A DNA stretch of 64,000 nucleotides from Thermodesulfobacteriota bacterium (GCA_034189135.1 JAXHVO010000014.1:1-64000), one strand, 5' to 3'. Counted from the stretch's first letter, positions 26,295 to 35,819 are shown. Notes: generated by a model from the letters alone, not told the origin. Made by a program: numbers and translations.

Positions 26295-28022
26295 ATGGCT
26301 GAAATTACAGGAGGAGAGCTTTTATTGAGGTGTTTGCATGCCGAAGGCGTGCGTTATATTAATGCCATTACCGACGGAACCTACATGATGGTGATCGAAG
26401 CCATAGAGCGTTTGGGAGACAAACTGGGTATCAAGCTCATCGTTCCGCGCCATGAAGCTGCGGCCGCCCATGCCTGTGATGCCTATACCCGGATCACCGG
26501 AGAGCCGGCAGTGGTGATGGCATGCGCAGGACCGGGAGCAGCCAACCTGGTTGCCGGTATAATGTGCGCCCAGGCAGAGGGAAGTCCGGTTGTGGCCATC
26601 ACCACCACCAGACGCAGCGAAATATCCGATTCCTATGTTCACCAGGGCGGCATGCAGGTAAGCAACCATCTGGATATCTTTAAACCGGCCGTCAAGTGGA
26701 ACGGGAAAGTGGATCACTGGACCCGTATTCCGGACATGGTGCGTCACGCCTTTAGAACCGCATTATGCGGACGGCCCGGGCCCACCCATATTCTTATTCC
26801 TGAAGACATCATCAGCCGGAAGGAAGATGAAAAAAGTGTAAGCCTTTATTCTCCCGAACAATACCGGGTGACGGAAAGAATGCCGGCCGACCAGAACTTT
26901 ATCCAAAAAGCCGCCAAGATGCTGGTGGAAGCAGACCTTGTCAATATTCACTGTGGCAATGGCGCCGAGCGGGCAGGTGCAGGGGATGAAGTTCTTGTAC
27001 TGGCCGAATACCTGGGATGCCCTGTCACTCACACCATAAGGGCCCGGGGCATTATACCCGACACCCATCCCCAGTGTTTTCATCCCACCTGCCTTTCGCG
27101 CATTGCGGCAAACGGCCAGTCCGATGTGGTGCTTGCCGTGGGCACACGGTTGGGAGAACTCAATATGTGGGGTCGGCCACCCATGTTTGGTGAACCTGAT
27201 CAACAGCGCCTCATTCAGATTGATACGGAACCGTCCAACATCGGGCTGAACCGGCCCACGGATGTCCCGCTCATCGGCGATGCAAAAACCGTATTGGCCC
27301 AGATCTTTGAAGCGGTTAAGGCATTCACAAAGCAAAAGCCCCTGCACGCAAAAATTCAAGAGTTTCGTACCATCCAGGACCAATGGCAAAAAGAGCTTGA
27401 TGATGCGGTCACAGACATGGATATGAAGCCGATGCTGACCGGCCAGATTCTGAAAGTATGCAATGATTTTTTTGACCATGACGCCATCTTTGTCATGGAC
27501 GGAGGCAACACCACCCTGTGGGATCTCCACTACCATATTGCCCACAGACAGAGATCGGTGGTCTACTCCATGAACTATGGCCATCTGGGAACAGGGCTCC
27601 CCTATGCCATCGGCGCCAAGCTCGCCTGCCCTGAAAAAGCAGTATATTGTGTGACCGGTGACAGTGCATTCGGGTTCAACATCCAGGAGTTGGAGACCGC
27701 CGTCCGGAATAAGCTTCCGGTAATCGTCATTGTAGCGGTTGACGGTGCCTACGGCATGGAAAAAAGTGCTCAACTCAGGCAGTTCGGAAGGGAGGCGGAC
27801 TGGTTCGGTCATGACCATGCCCCGGTCCGGTACGACCTGGTGGGAACCGCCATGGGTTGCCACGGAGAATATGTGGAAACCGGTAACGAGATCTTGCCGG
27901 CCCTTGATCGTTCAGCGGCCTCAGGAAAACCTGCCGTGATTCATGCGGTGGTCGATCCTGACGCCAATGTCGATCCCCCGGGCAACTGGCTTTGGGCGGC
28001 GGCACGGACAGGAAAGATGTAA
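26295..28022 (+). CDS. Thiamine diphosphate-dependent enzyme, acetolactate synthase-like
   Basis: A 575-residue ThDP enzyme of the POX/AHAS family with the usual Pyr-central-PP order. The cofactor-activating glutamate is Glu54 in PRHEAAAAHA; the PP-domain motif begins GDSAFGFN at about 455. The motif normally ends in NN, but here it reads VDG (about 482-484), so the metal-ligand asparagine is an aspartate. This and the lack of AHAS-specific features argue against biosynthetic acetolactate synthase; 2-hydroxyacyl-CoA lyase, benzoylformate decarboxylase, sulfoacetaldehyde acetyltransferase and carboligase relatives are all possible. GGGAGG precedes the ATG. It is followed by a BASS transporter and an SDR, probably one operon. 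Confidence 0.85.
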   Translation: MAEITGGELLLRCLHAEGVRYINAITDGTYMMVIEAIERLGDKLGIKLIVPRHEAAAAHACDAYTRITGEPAVVMACAGPGAANLVAGIMCAQAEGSPVVAITTTRRSEISDSYVHQGGMQVSNHLDIFKPAVKWNGKVDHWTRIPDMVRHAFRTALCGRPGPTHILIPEDIISRKEDEKSVSLYSPEQYRVTERMPADQNFIQKAAKMLVEADLVNIHCGNGAERAGAGDEVLVLAEYLGCPVTHTIRARGIIPDTHPQCFHPTCLSRIAANGQSDVVLAVGTRLGELNMWGRPPMFGEPDQQRLIQIDTEPSNIGLNRPTDVPLIGDAKTVLAQIFEAVKAFTKQKPLHAKIQEFRTIQDQWQKELDDAVTDMDMKPMLTGQILKVCNDFFDHDAIFVMDGGNTTLWDLHYHIAHRQRSVVYSMNYGHLGTGLPYAIGAKLACPEKAVYCVTGDSAFGFNIQELETAVRNKLPVIVIVAVDGAYGMEKSAQLRQFGREADWFGHDHAPVRYDLVGTAMGCHGEYVETGNEILPALDRSAASGKPAVIHAVVDPDANVDPPGNWLWAAARTGKM

Positions 28023-28071
28023 AAGCGTCAGATGGTACCAAAAAGAACCCGGCAAAAAAGGAGATCCAAGT

Positions 28072-29019
28072 ATGGAACCCACTGTAGTGGACCAGATTCA
28101 ACTCAATTTCAACTCCAAAGGCCTGTTGATCGTCAATGCCGCTATTGGTTTGATGATGCTGGGAGTTGCCCTTGAACTCAAGCTGGAGGATTTCAAAAGG
28201 ATCATACGCTCTCCAAAGGCACCCGGCATCGGTCTTCTGGCGCAGTTCATCCTGTTGCCGGCATTTACCTTTATATTGATTTTAATATTAAGGCCCCAGC
28301 CATCCATTGCCCTTGGGATGATTCTGGTGGCGGCCTGCCCCGGCGGAAACCTATCCAATCTGATGACGTATCTTGCCAAAGGAAACTGTGCCGTATCCAT
28401 CAGCATGACAGCCGTATCAACCATAGCCGCCATAGTCATGACCCCTTTGAACCTGAGTTTATGGGGAAGCCTGAACCCGGATACCGCCCAGATTTTAAGA
28501 AAAGTGAGTCTGAGCCCGGCGGATGTGTTTTTCACCGTTTTTATCATACTGGGAATCCCCATGGCAGTGGGCATGACCCTCTCCCGGATTTTTCCAAATC
28601 TGTCCAAAAAGGTAAGAAAACCTTTTAAGATCTTTACCCTTATCTTTTTCATCGCCATCGTCTTCGGTGCCCTGGCAGCCAACTGGAAAATTTTTCTTCA
28701 GGTGATTGGTCTGATTGTTTTCGCCGTGCTGATCCACAATGCCCTGGCATTGAACCTGGGATACTGGAGTTCAAAATTGGCCGGTCTGCATGAGCGGGAC
28801 TGCCGGGCGGTGTCCATTGAAGTGGGCATTCAGAATTCCGCCCTGGGCCTTGTTCTGGTATTTAATTTTTTCCACGGGCTGGGCGGGATGGCTATTCTTG
28901 TCGGCTGGTGGGGAATTTGGCACATTATTGCCGGGTTGATTGCCGCATTTATTTTTTCACGAAAAAAGCTGGATGATGATGGGGAATACGTAAACGACCT
29001 TCAGCAGCAAAAACCATAA
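28072..29019 (+). CDS. Bile acid:sodium symporter (BASS) family transporter
   Basis: A 315-residue membrane protein with about 9-10 helices. The BASS signature AACPGGNLSNLMTYLAKGN and the late motif SIEVGIQNSALG, which line the sodium and substrate sites, are both intact. Bacterial BASS proteins carry bile acids, but also pantoate, pyruvate and other carboxylates, so a 2-oxo or sulfo acid for the neighbouring ThDP enzyme is as likely as a steroid. The ATG at 28072 has AAAAAAGGAGA upstream; the longer frame to 27943 would overlap the previous gene heavily. It ends 4 bp before the next SDR gene. Confidence 0.88.
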   Translation: MEPTVVDQIQLNFNSKGLLIVNAAIGLMMLGVALELKLEDFKRIIRSPKAPGIGLLAQFILLPAFTFILILILRPQPSIALGMILVAACPGGNLSNLMTYLAKGNCAVSISMTAVSTIAAIVMTPLNLSLWGSLNPDTAQILRKVSLSPADVFFTVFIILGIPMAVGMTLSRIFPNLSKKVRKPFKIFTLIFFIAIVFGALAANWKIFLQVIGLIVFAVLIHNALALNLGYWSSKLAGLHERDCRAVSIEVGIQNSALGLVLVFNFFHGLGGMAILVGWWGIWHIIAGLIAAFIFSRKKLDDDGEYVNDLQQQKP

Positions 29020-29023
29020 TAAA

Positions 29024-29836
29024 ATGAAAACAGAGCCATTTAAAGAAAAAGTGGTGGTGGTCACCGGTGCAGCATCTGGCATAGGAGCGGCATTGTGCCG
29101 GCAGTTTGCCGAAAACGGAGCAAAAATCGGACTGGTTGATATGGATGAGGCAAATGCCCACCAGCTTGAAAAGGAACTATCCGCAAAAGGCGCATCAACC
29201 TGTGTGACCCGGTGTGACGTGGCGAATGAAAATTCCTGCATCGCTGCCATGGACACCATCGACTCCTGTTTTGGCGGGGTGGATATATTGGTAAACAACG
29301 CCGGCATCACCTTGAGAGACAGCTTTAGAAACACAGTATCTTCCGCCTATAAAAAAGTGATGGAGGTTAATTTTTTCGGGTCCCTTTACTGGGCCAAAGC
29401 CGCCCTCGACAGCCTGATACAACGCAAAGGGATCATAATTGTCACCTCAAGCATTGCAGGGATTGCTCCTCTTCCCGGAAGAACCGGGTATTGTGCCAGT
29501 AAATTCGCCCTGCACGGGCTTTTTGAAACCCTTCGTCTGGAAATGGCGCCATATGGGGTGCATGTGATGATGGTTTGCCCCACCTTTGTCATTACCGGGC
29601 TGCAGAAAAGGGCGCTGGGAGGAGATGGGCGCATCACAACGCGTCTCCAGTCCACCATGGGAAAACCACAGACACCGGAAGCACTTGCAAGGATCATCTG
29701 CCATGGGGCTCTAAAAAGGAAGAAATGGATCATCCCCACCTTTCAGGGAAGGCTTGCCTGGTTTATGAGAGGCCTTGCGCCCGGGGTTTACGATCGGTTT
29801 GTTTTAAAACAGTTTGAATCGGAGCTGGCAAGATAG
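29024..29836 (+). CDS. Short-chain dehydrogenase (SDR7-like)
   Basis: A 270-residue SDR with TGAASGIG (14-21), an acidic beta-2 end (VDMDEA, NAD preference), NNAG at 91-94 and catalytic Ser143, Tyr156 and Lys160 (YCASK). The C-terminal region, with basic and aromatic residues (KRKKWIIPTFQGRLAWFMRGL), resembles membrane-associated DHRS7-type or steroid/lipid SDRs rather than soluble FabG-like enzymes. It begins 4 bp after the BASS gene without an obvious ribosome-binding site, so translation is probably coupled. Substrate unknown. Confidence 0.84.
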   Translation: MKTEPFKEKVVVVTGAASGIGAALCRQFAENGAKIGLVDMDEANAHQLEKELSAKGASTCVTRCDVANENSCIAAMDTIDSCFGGVDILVNNAGITLRDSFRNTVSSAYKKVMEVNFFGSLYWAKAALDSLIQRKGIIIVTSSIAGIAPLPGRTGYCASKFALHGLFETLRLEMAPYGVHVMMVCPTFVITGLQKRALGGDGRITTRLQSTMGKPQTPEALARIICHGALKRKKWIIPTFQGRLAWFMRGLAPGVYDRFVLKQFESELAR

Positions 29837-30054
29837 ATTGGCCTGCCAATGGAATTGAATGTTGCGGATGGCATTATGGGACATAGGGATCGAAGATAAA
29901 GAGAAAAAAAGAAACCGGTTTAATATAAAATCCATATCATATCTAACTTGACCAGATCTGATGTAGCATTTTTTTCTTTTATGCCGAGGCTGTGACCAAC
30001 AAAATCAGGGGAACTTTGGCTTGTTTTATGTGGTATAGGTCTGCAACGTTTGGG

Positions 30055-30083
30055 TTGACATTTCCTGCTATTGTTCCTATTCT
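30055..30083 (+). promoter_or_regulatory. Sigma-70-type promoter of the BMP-ABC operon
   Basis: TTGACA at 30055-30060 and TATTCT at 30078-30083 are separated by 17 bases. Transcription would start near 30090, about 32 nt before the ATG at 30122, which has AAAGGAGGAG upstream. Confidence 0.6.
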
Positions 30084-30121
30084 CCGCTCGAAAAAACAAT
30101 CTTGAAAAAGGAGGAGTAAGT

Positions 30122-31315
30122 ATGTTTAAGAAATATTTTTGGGTGATTTGTATAGCTATAGCCTGTCTTTCCTTGTCATTAACAACCCCCTTTATTGCCG
30201 CAGCCGCAGATAAGAAGTTCACATTTGGGATGCTTCTGGTGGGGCCTTACAATGACCACGGCTGGAGTCAGGCCCATTTCGATGCGGGTAAATATGTAGA
30301 AGAAAAGATCCCCGGGACAAAGATGATCTACATCGATAAGGTCAACCCTGTTGACAGGCAGGGGGTCACTGTCCCCCAGTTAGTGGATGATATGGTTTCA
30401 AAAGGGGCAAAGCTGATCATCGCCAATTCTGATGACATGAAAGACGGAATCAGAGAGGCGGCCCTCATGCACCCAAAGACTTACTTCCTTCATGTTTCAG
30501 GGGATGATGTTCTGACCGGAAAAGCCCCGAAAAATTTGTCCAACGTCATGGGCCGCATGGAATATGGAAAAATGATGGCGGGCTTTGCGGCGGCTCTTAC
30601 CACAAAAACAGGCAAAATCGGTTACCTCGGTCCCCTTGTCAATGAAGAGACCCGGCGACTGGTGGTATCCTGTTATGTCGGAGCTCGCTACGCATGGGAA
30701 AAAATCCGCCATAAAAAAGCAAAAGATCTGACATTTAAGGTGACATGGATCGGGTTCTGGTTCAACATCCCCGGTGTCACCTCAGACCCGACCCAAGTGG
30801 GACAAAATTTATTTAATACCGGCCATGATGTGGTCATATCCGGCATTGACACCACCGAGGCCCTTGTGGTCGCAAAGCAAAATCGGAAACAAGGCAAAAA
30901 GGTCTGGGCCATACCTTACGACTACAAGGGAGCCTGTGCAGGAGCCGGGGACGTCTGCCTTGGGGTCCCCTATTTCAACTGGGGTCCTGATTATGTCAAA
31001 TTCATCAAAGCGGTGATGGATGGTAAATGGAAGCAGCAGTGGGTTTGGTCCGGACCCGACTGGAACGATATCAATAATCCTGATACCAGCGCCGTGGGAT
31101 TTCTCCCTGGTCAGGCACTCTCCTCATCGGTTCAAAAATCTCTTGACGCCTTCATAAAAGACCTTGCATCAGGAAAGGTCCAGCTCTTTAAAGGACCGCT
31201 CGACTACCAGGACGGTACTCCCTTTCTTAAGGCCGGAGAAATTGCTTCAGATAAAAAGATATGGTACATGAAACAACTCCTGAAAGGGATGGAGGGTCTG
31301 AGCAAGGCAAAGTAG
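30122..31315 (+). CDS. BMP-family ABC transporter substrate-binding protein
   Basis: A 397-residue periplasmic binding protein of the BMP (PnrA/Med) family with a signal peptide of about 28 residues (ending FIAAAA). Landmarks are GMLLVGPYNDHGWSQAHFDAG at the mature N-terminus, LIIANSDDMKDG, and the late GVPYFNWGPDYV segment. Known members bind purine nucleosides, sometimes other small molecules. No lipobox is present. Its gene heads a four-gene importer operon. AAAGGAGG supports the ATG at 30122 over the upstream frame beginning at 30071. Confidence 0.9.
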   Translation: MFKKYFWVICIAIACLSLSLTTPFIAAAADKKFTFGMLLVGPYNDHGWSQAHFDAGKYVEEKIPGTKMIYIDKVNPVDRQGVTVPQLVDDMVSKGAKLIIANSDDMKDGIREAALMHPKTYFLHVSGDDVLTGKAPKNLSNVMGRMEYGKMMAGFAAALTTKTGKIGYLGPLVNEETRRLVVSCYVGARYAWEKIRHKKAKDLTFKVTWIGFWFNIPGVTSDPTQVGQNLFNTGHDVVISGIDTTEALVVAKQNRKQGKKVWAIPYDYKGACAGAGDVCLGVPYFNWGPDYVKFIKAVMDGKWKQQWVWSGPDWNDINNPDTSAVGFLPGQALSSSVQKSLDAFIKDLASGKVQLFKGPLDYQDGTPFLKAGEIASDKKIWYMKQLLKGMEGLSKAK

Positions 31316-31317
31316 TG

Positions 31318-31347
31318 TTTCAACTGAGCAACCACTCTCAATTGAAA
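31318..31347 (+). terminator. Intercistronic stem-loop after the BMP gene
   Basis: Arms 31318-31328 (TTTCAACTGAG) and 31337-31347 pair over 11 positions with one mismatch and an 8-base loop, directly after the binding-protein stop. Its place matches hairpins after two other binding-protein genes in this window and suggests partial termination or mRNA protection. Confidence 0.45.
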
Positions 31348-31364
31348 GTTAATTGCTATTCGTT

Positions 31365-32822
31365 ATGAGGATCACACTCCGGGATATCCATAAGCACTAC
31401 GGAAAGATACATGCCAACGATGGGATAAATATGGAGATCGCCCGGGGTACGATCCATGGGCTGTTGGGAGAAAACGGGGCTGGGAAAAGCACCCTGATGA
31501 AAATTCTGGCCGGCTATATCCCAAAAACCGGAGGCACGATACTCTTAGACGGCAAACCGGTGAACTACAAAACGACTGCTCAGGCCACCGAATTGGGCAT
31601 CGGTATGCTCTACCAGGATCCCCTTGATTTTCTTCAACTTTCGGTTCTGGAAAACTTCATGATCGGCCTTTCCCATGGCCTATACAGTGGATATACAGGC
31701 TTCCGCCATAAACTAACGGATTCATGCGACTTTTTTGGTTTTAGCCTGGACCCTGATGCCCCCGTTCACAGCCTCACGGTGGGTGAACGACAGCAACTTG
31801 AACTTTTAAGGCTCCTCGCCCTGGGGGTACAGATCCTGATACTAGATGAGCCGACCACCGGTATATCAAGTATCCAGAAAGAAATTTTGTTTAAGGCTCT
31901 ACGACAACTCGCTTCTCAACAAAAAACGATTCTGTTGGTTTCCCATAAACTGAATGATGTGGAGACCCTGTGTGACCGTTCTACCGTTTTGAGAGAGGGA
32001 AGGGTCGCCGGCGAGATGGATCGGCCTTTTGACACACATACCCTTCTGGAATGGATGTTTGGCACCCCGCCCCTGCCCCCCGCACGCCCTGAAATAAAAC
32101 CGGGTCAGGTTACTCTGGTAATGGAAAAGGTTTCTGCATCAGGGGGCCATGCGGGCTTGAAGAATTGCACCATGACCATGCGGCAGGGTGAGGTGATCGG
32201 CCTTGTCGGTCTGGAAGGAAGCGGCCAGGGCATCTTCCTTCGCCTGGCCGCCGGCCTGGAAAAACCGGAAAAAGGGACAATCCAGCTGCATCAAAAATTA
32301 ATGTCAGGCAGAGACTATCACACCTTCAAGTCACAGGGGGTCTCATTTCTGCCGACTGCCCGGCTGGAAGAAGGCCTTATCCCCGGCCTGACCATAACAG
32401 AACACTTTGCGCTCCACCAGAACAAAGGCATTATCATACCATGGGAAATGTCAAGAAGACAGGCTGATGAAAAAATTGAACTATTCAAGATAGTGGGAAC
32501 TCCCTCATCAACAGTGGAATCACTCTCAGGTGGCAACCAGCAACGGCTGCTCCTGTCACTCATGTCCGCAGACCCCTATCTTCTTCTGCTGGAGCAGCCC
32601 ACACGGGGCTTGGATATGGAATCTGCTCGCTGGGTATGGCAGCAGCTGATGTCTCATGCTGATAAAGGAGCAGGCATCATCTTTTCATCAGCAGAATTGG
32701 AGGAAATCCTCCTGGTGGCAGACCGGGTTCTTGTTTTTTTCAATGGAACGGTGGTCAAGGATGTTAAAACCCGAGACACCAACTTAAATGAGCTTGGCAG
32801 GGCAATCGCAGGAACTGTCTAA
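31365..32822 (+). CDS. Sugar/nucleoside-type ABC ATPase with two nucleotide-binding domains
   Basis: A 485-residue double-NBD ATPase of the RbsA/YufO type. Domain 1 is complete: Walker A GENGAGKST, signature LTVGERQQ and Walker B ILDEPTTG. Domain 2 has the degenerate Walker A normal for this class (GLEGSGQG), a canonical signature LSGGNQQR, but a Walker B reading LLLEQPTRG: the aspartate is Glu and the catalytic glutamate is Gln. The second site is therefore probably non-hydrolytic. It energises the BMP importer with the permeases that follow. The ATG at 31365 is preferred; a TTG at 31353 is possible, and no strong ribosome-binding site is seen. Confidence 0.88.
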   Translation: MRITLRDIHKHYGKIHANDGINMEIARGTIHGLLGENGAGKSTLMKILAGYIPKTGGTILLDGKPVNYKTTAQATELGIGMLYQDPLDFLQLSVLENFMIGLSHGLYSGYTGFRHKLTDSCDFFGFSLDPDAPVHSLTVGERQQLELLRLLALGVQILILDEPTTGISSIQKEILFKALRQLASQQKTILLVSHKLNDVETLCDRSTVLREGRVAGEMDRPFDTHTLLEWMFGTPPLPPARPEIKPGQVTLVMEKVSASGGHAGLKNCTMTMRQGEVIGLVGLEGSGQGIFLRLAAGLEKPEKGTIQLHQKLMSGRDYHTFKSQGVSFLPTARLEEGLIPGLTITEHFALHQNKGIIIPWEMSRRQADEKIELFKIVGTPSSTVESLSGGNQQRLLLSLMSADPYLLLLEQPTRGLDMESARWVWQQLMSHADKGAGIIFSSAELEEILLVADRVLVFFNGTVVKDVKTRDTNLNELGRAIAGTV

Positions 32823-33851
32823 ATGCAGGATTTTAAGCAATCATTGTTTCATAACGTGTGTCTCATTGCAGTCGTCCTCTGCCTGGCCACCCTCATCCTG
32901 CTCATTTCCGGCGCTCCACCCATCGATGCCTTCAAACACCTCTTTTTAGGCTCTCTCGGTTCATGGATTAAATTTTCACGGGTCCTAATGGCATGGATTC
33001 CTCTTACCCTTTGCGCATGTGGACTGGTGTATACCTTCAGGATCGGGTTGTGGAATATCGGAGTGGAAGGTCAGGTGGTAGCCGGAGCCATTTCCGCAAC
33101 TTCAATCCTGCGTTTGGGTGAAACGAGCGGAACACCCGAACTTTTTCTGTTGCTTGCCTTTGTTGGGGGAATGTTAGGCGGTGGGCTCTGGGCGGCTTTT
33201 GCCGGATTTCTTAAAACCAAAGGGGGGGTCAACGAAATATTTGCCGGGCTGGGGCTGAACTTTGTCGCCCAGGCAATCACCCTCTGGCTCATATTCGGAC
33301 CCTGGAAACGACCCGGTATCGCCTCCATGAGCGGCACCAAGCCCTTCTCAGCTGAAATGTGGCTCCCGATCCTCACCGACCTGAGGCTTTCGCCCGCAGG
33401 TCTGTTGTTGACAGTAGTCGCCCTTATCGCCACCGGGTGGATCCTTGAACAAACCCGCCTGGGGCTTGCTCTCAAAGGAATAGGGCGTAACCCCCAGGCC
33501 GCCTATCTCCACGGTCTGAAACCAGACATATATATGCTTTTTGCTATGGGGCTGGCTGGAGGTTGCGCCGGTCTGGCCGGCACCTTCCAGGTCACCGGCG
33601 TATATCACCGCCTCATTCCAGCCATATCAAGTAATTACGGATATCTGGCACTCCTGGTGGTGATGCTGGCAAACTACCGAATCTGGTGGACTCCGGCCAT
33701 TGCCTTTTTCTTTGCCTGTCTTAATGTGGGAAGTATCCAGCTCCCCATGATGCTGCAACTTGACTCTTCTTTGAGCGGGATCATCCAAGGGGCTCTGGTG
33801 CTGACCACACTTTTCATGCAGGCATGGCGAGTGAGGAAAAAGAATGGATGA
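32823..33851 (+). CDS. ABC transporter permease, YufP/BmpB type
   Basis: A 342-residue membrane protein with about 9-10 helices. The conserved RIGLWNIGVEGQVVAGA segment and GGVNEIFAGLGLNFVA are typical of BPD_transp_2 permeases in nucleoside/BMP importers. Its ATG directly follows the ATPase stop codon (no gap). It should form the heterodimeric channel with the next gene product. Confidence 0.88.
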   Translation: MQDFKQSLFHNVCLIAVVLCLATLILLISGAPPIDAFKHLFLGSLGSWIKFSRVLMAWIPLTLCACGLVYTFRIGLWNIGVEGQVVAGAISATSILRLGETSGTPELFLLLAFVGGMLGGGLWAAFAGFLKTKGGVNEIFAGLGLNFVAQAITLWLIFGPWKRPGIASMSGTKPFSAEMWLPILTDLRLSPAGLLLTVVALIATGWILEQTRLGLALKGIGRNPQAAYLHGLKPDIYMLFAMGLAGGCAGLAGTFQVTGVYHRLIPAISSNYGYLALLVVMLANYRIWWTPAIAFFFACLNVGSIQLPMMLQLDSSLSGIIQGALVLTTLFMQAWRVRKKNG

Positions 33852-34824
33852 TTTGCATGTCACTATCCTTATAGCCTCCATTGTCGCCGGCGCTGCACCC
33901 ATTGTTCTGGCCGCTTTAGGCGAAACCTTATCAGAGAAGGCAGGAGTAATAAATCTTTCCTTAGATGGTTCAATACTCCTGTCCGCTATGGTCGCTTTTG
34001 CCGTCGTATTTCAGACCCATAGCCTCCCCTTAGGTTTCTTGGCCGGTGCTTTGACAGGAAGTTTGGTGGCCTGTCTGGTGGGTCTTTTCAGTATTTACCT
34101 TGGCCAGTCGCAGGTGGCTGTAGGATTTGTCCTTACCCTGACCGCCCGTGACCTGGCCTATTTTTTCGGCAATCCCTACTCACGGCTCTATGGCCCACAG
34201 GCAGAACCGTGGCCGATCCCCGCTCTCCACGAAATTCCCTTTTTAGGACCGATCTTTTTCCAGCATAGCGCCCCTGTCTATCTGAGCATACTTATGATTT
34301 TCATGCTGTGGTGGTATTTGTACCGAACCCCCATGGGTCTCTGTCTCCGAGCCGTTGGGGAGAATCCAGAAGCCGCCTATGCCAGAGGTACCAATACACG
34401 TAAAATCCAGATGTGGTATACAATGATAGGTGGTCTAATGATAGGCCTTGCGGGAGCCACTTTTTCTTTGTGCACCAAACCGGGGTGGGGGCGTCCCCAG
34501 GGAGCTGAAGGCACAGGATGGATCGCCCTTGCCATCGTCATTTTCGGAGGATGGCACCCGGTAAAGGCTGCAATGGGGGCTTACCTGTTTGCCTTTCTCC
34601 AGATTATGGGGATTCAGCTCCAGGGTTTGTTTCCCTCCATACCTGCCCAGGTATTCCAGGTGGCGCCCTTTCCCCTTATGATCTTCACTCTCGTTCTCAC
34701 ACACGTGGCCCAAAAGGGGCGTGTTCATGGCCCGACAACTTCCCCTAAAATCTACCGCCGTATCATGAACATGTTAAGCACATCTGCGCCAGCGGCCCTG
34801 GGTAAGCCTTTCCGGCCGGATTAA
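33844..34824 (+). CDS. ABC transporter permease, YufQ type
   Basis: A 326-residue membrane protein with about 8-9 helices and the family motif LGETLSEKAGVINLSLDG, the counterpart of NIGVEGQ in the partner permease. The middle loop LCLRAVGENPEAAYARG contacts the ATPase. It overlaps the previous gene by 8 bp, indicating coupled translation, and closes the BMP-ABC operon. Confidence 0.88.
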   Translation: MDDLHVTILIASIVAGAAPIVLAALGETLSEKAGVINLSLDGSILLSAMVAFAVVFQTHSLPLGFLAGALTGSLVACLVGLFSIYLGQSQVAVGFVLTLTARDLAYFFGNPYSRLYGPQAEPWPIPALHEIPFLGPIFFQHSAPVYLSILMIFMLWWYLYRTPMGLCLRAVGENPEAAYARGTNTRKIQMWYTMIGGLMIGLAGATFSLCTKPGWGRPQGAEGTGWIALAIVIFGGWHPVKAAMGAYLFAFLQIMGIQLQGLFPSIPAQVFQVAPFPLMIFTLVLTHVAQKGRVHGPTTSPKIYRRIMNMLSTSAPAALGKPFRPD

Positions 34825-35028
34825 AGAATCCGGGCTCAATGGAATCATTTATTTTACACCGAACTTGCTTTTGAAAGTGGATAAAGCTGAAATTCCGCTG
34901 GAGGTGCCATAGCAGGATAAGAAATCGTAAAGAAAGAACCAACTGTCTTCATTATAATTAAATGATCGGGGAGTTTCTTATCAATAGCCTTTTTTGTGAA
35001 TCGTTTGAGCTTTAATATTTGTTAGTGG

Positions 35029-35266
35029 TTCGTCCGGAGAAGCGCCCATTTGCCCGTATCAGCCTTAACAATCATTTCGAGAAACTGGTGTTCGGTCCGC
35101 CTAGGCGGACTGAGATTCGATTTGAACCACCCCCAAGGGGCAGTAACCTACGGCAGCGTTGATCGTCTCTGCCTGTATGGATATAACTGAGAAGATAGGG
35201 GGCGTACAGAGTGCTGGACTTATTTGTTAAAGCTGATACGGGCAAATGGGCGCTTCTCCGAACGAA
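35029..35266. repeat. Inverted-repeat element, copy 2, with long terminal repeats
   Basis: The element is bounded by inverted repeats of about 42 bp, 35029-35070 and 35225-35266, identical except at two positions (shared core GAAGCGCCCATTTGCCCG). The interior has a perfect 16-bp palindrome at 35095-35110 (GTCCGCCTAGGCGGAC). The right outer end (to 35272, ending AACTGAGT) matches the left end of copy 1 at 10696-10720 in inverted order, and a conserved flank box lies at 34982-35014. No coding frame of note. It occupies most of the 473-bp gap between the BMP permease and the cyclophilin gene. It looks like a MITE or similar non-autonomous element. Confidence 0.7.
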
Positions 35267-35297
35267 CTGAGTAAAGAAAGTAAGATCCTGAAAAAAG

Positions 35298-35819
35298 TCA
35301 GCGTTGAATGGTAACCTTGTTAATCACTACTGGTTCCAGCGGTTTGTCCCCGGCTCCGGTTTTCACTGCGCCTATTGTTTTCACTACCTCCATTCCACTA
35401 ATGACTTTACCAAAAACAGAGTGCCGGTCATCTAAATGCGGAGTAGGATCAAGCGTGATAAAAAACTGGCTCCCGTTGGTCCCCGGTCCTGCATTGGCCA
35501 TGGAAAGCACCCCTTCGCTTTCATGGCGAAGGGACGGATGGAATTCGTCTTTGAACCGGTATCCCGGACCACCCATGCCGGTTCCAGTGGGACAGCCCCC
35601 TTGAATCATAAATCCTTGAATCACGCGGTGAAAGATTAAACCGTCATAAAAGTTCTCCCCTCTTTCAGTCTCCTGTCTCCCCTCTGCAAGATTAATAAAA
35701 TTCCATACTGTCTCTGGGCACTCCTTGGCGTAAAGCTCCGCTTCGAAAACCCCAAGGCTGGTGTCAAAAACAGCCACCGGCCGGTCGATCTCCTCCGTAT
35801 AATCTATTTTTTCAGTCAT
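35298..35819 (-). CDS. Cyclophilin-type peptidyl-prolyl cis-trans isomerase
   Basis: A 173-residue cyclophilin. The catalytic arginine lies in [13 protein letters not shown], with downstream [11 protein letters not shown] and [11 protein letters not shown], all core active-site segments. No signal peptide, so a cytoplasmic folding catalyst. Two adjacent ATG codons occur; GGAGG is only one base before the first (35820-35822), so the second at 35817-35819 is the more likely start. It is the only gene on its strand here and appears monocistronic. Confidence 0.92.
   Translation of the reverse strand: MTEKIDYTEEIDRPVAVFDTSLGVFEAELYAKECPETVWNFINLAEGRQETERGENFYDGLIFHRVIQGFMIQGGCPTGTGMGGPGYRFKDEFHPSLRHESEGVLSMANAGPGTNGSQFFITLDPTPHLDDRHSVFGKVISGMEVVKTIGAVKTGAGDKPLEPVVINKVTIQR

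Noticed and set aside
26763-27863. A 366-codon minus-strand frame
   Set aside because: Entirely antisense to the ThDP-enzyme gene, whose motifs are unambiguous; it is an overlap effect of GC-rich codons.
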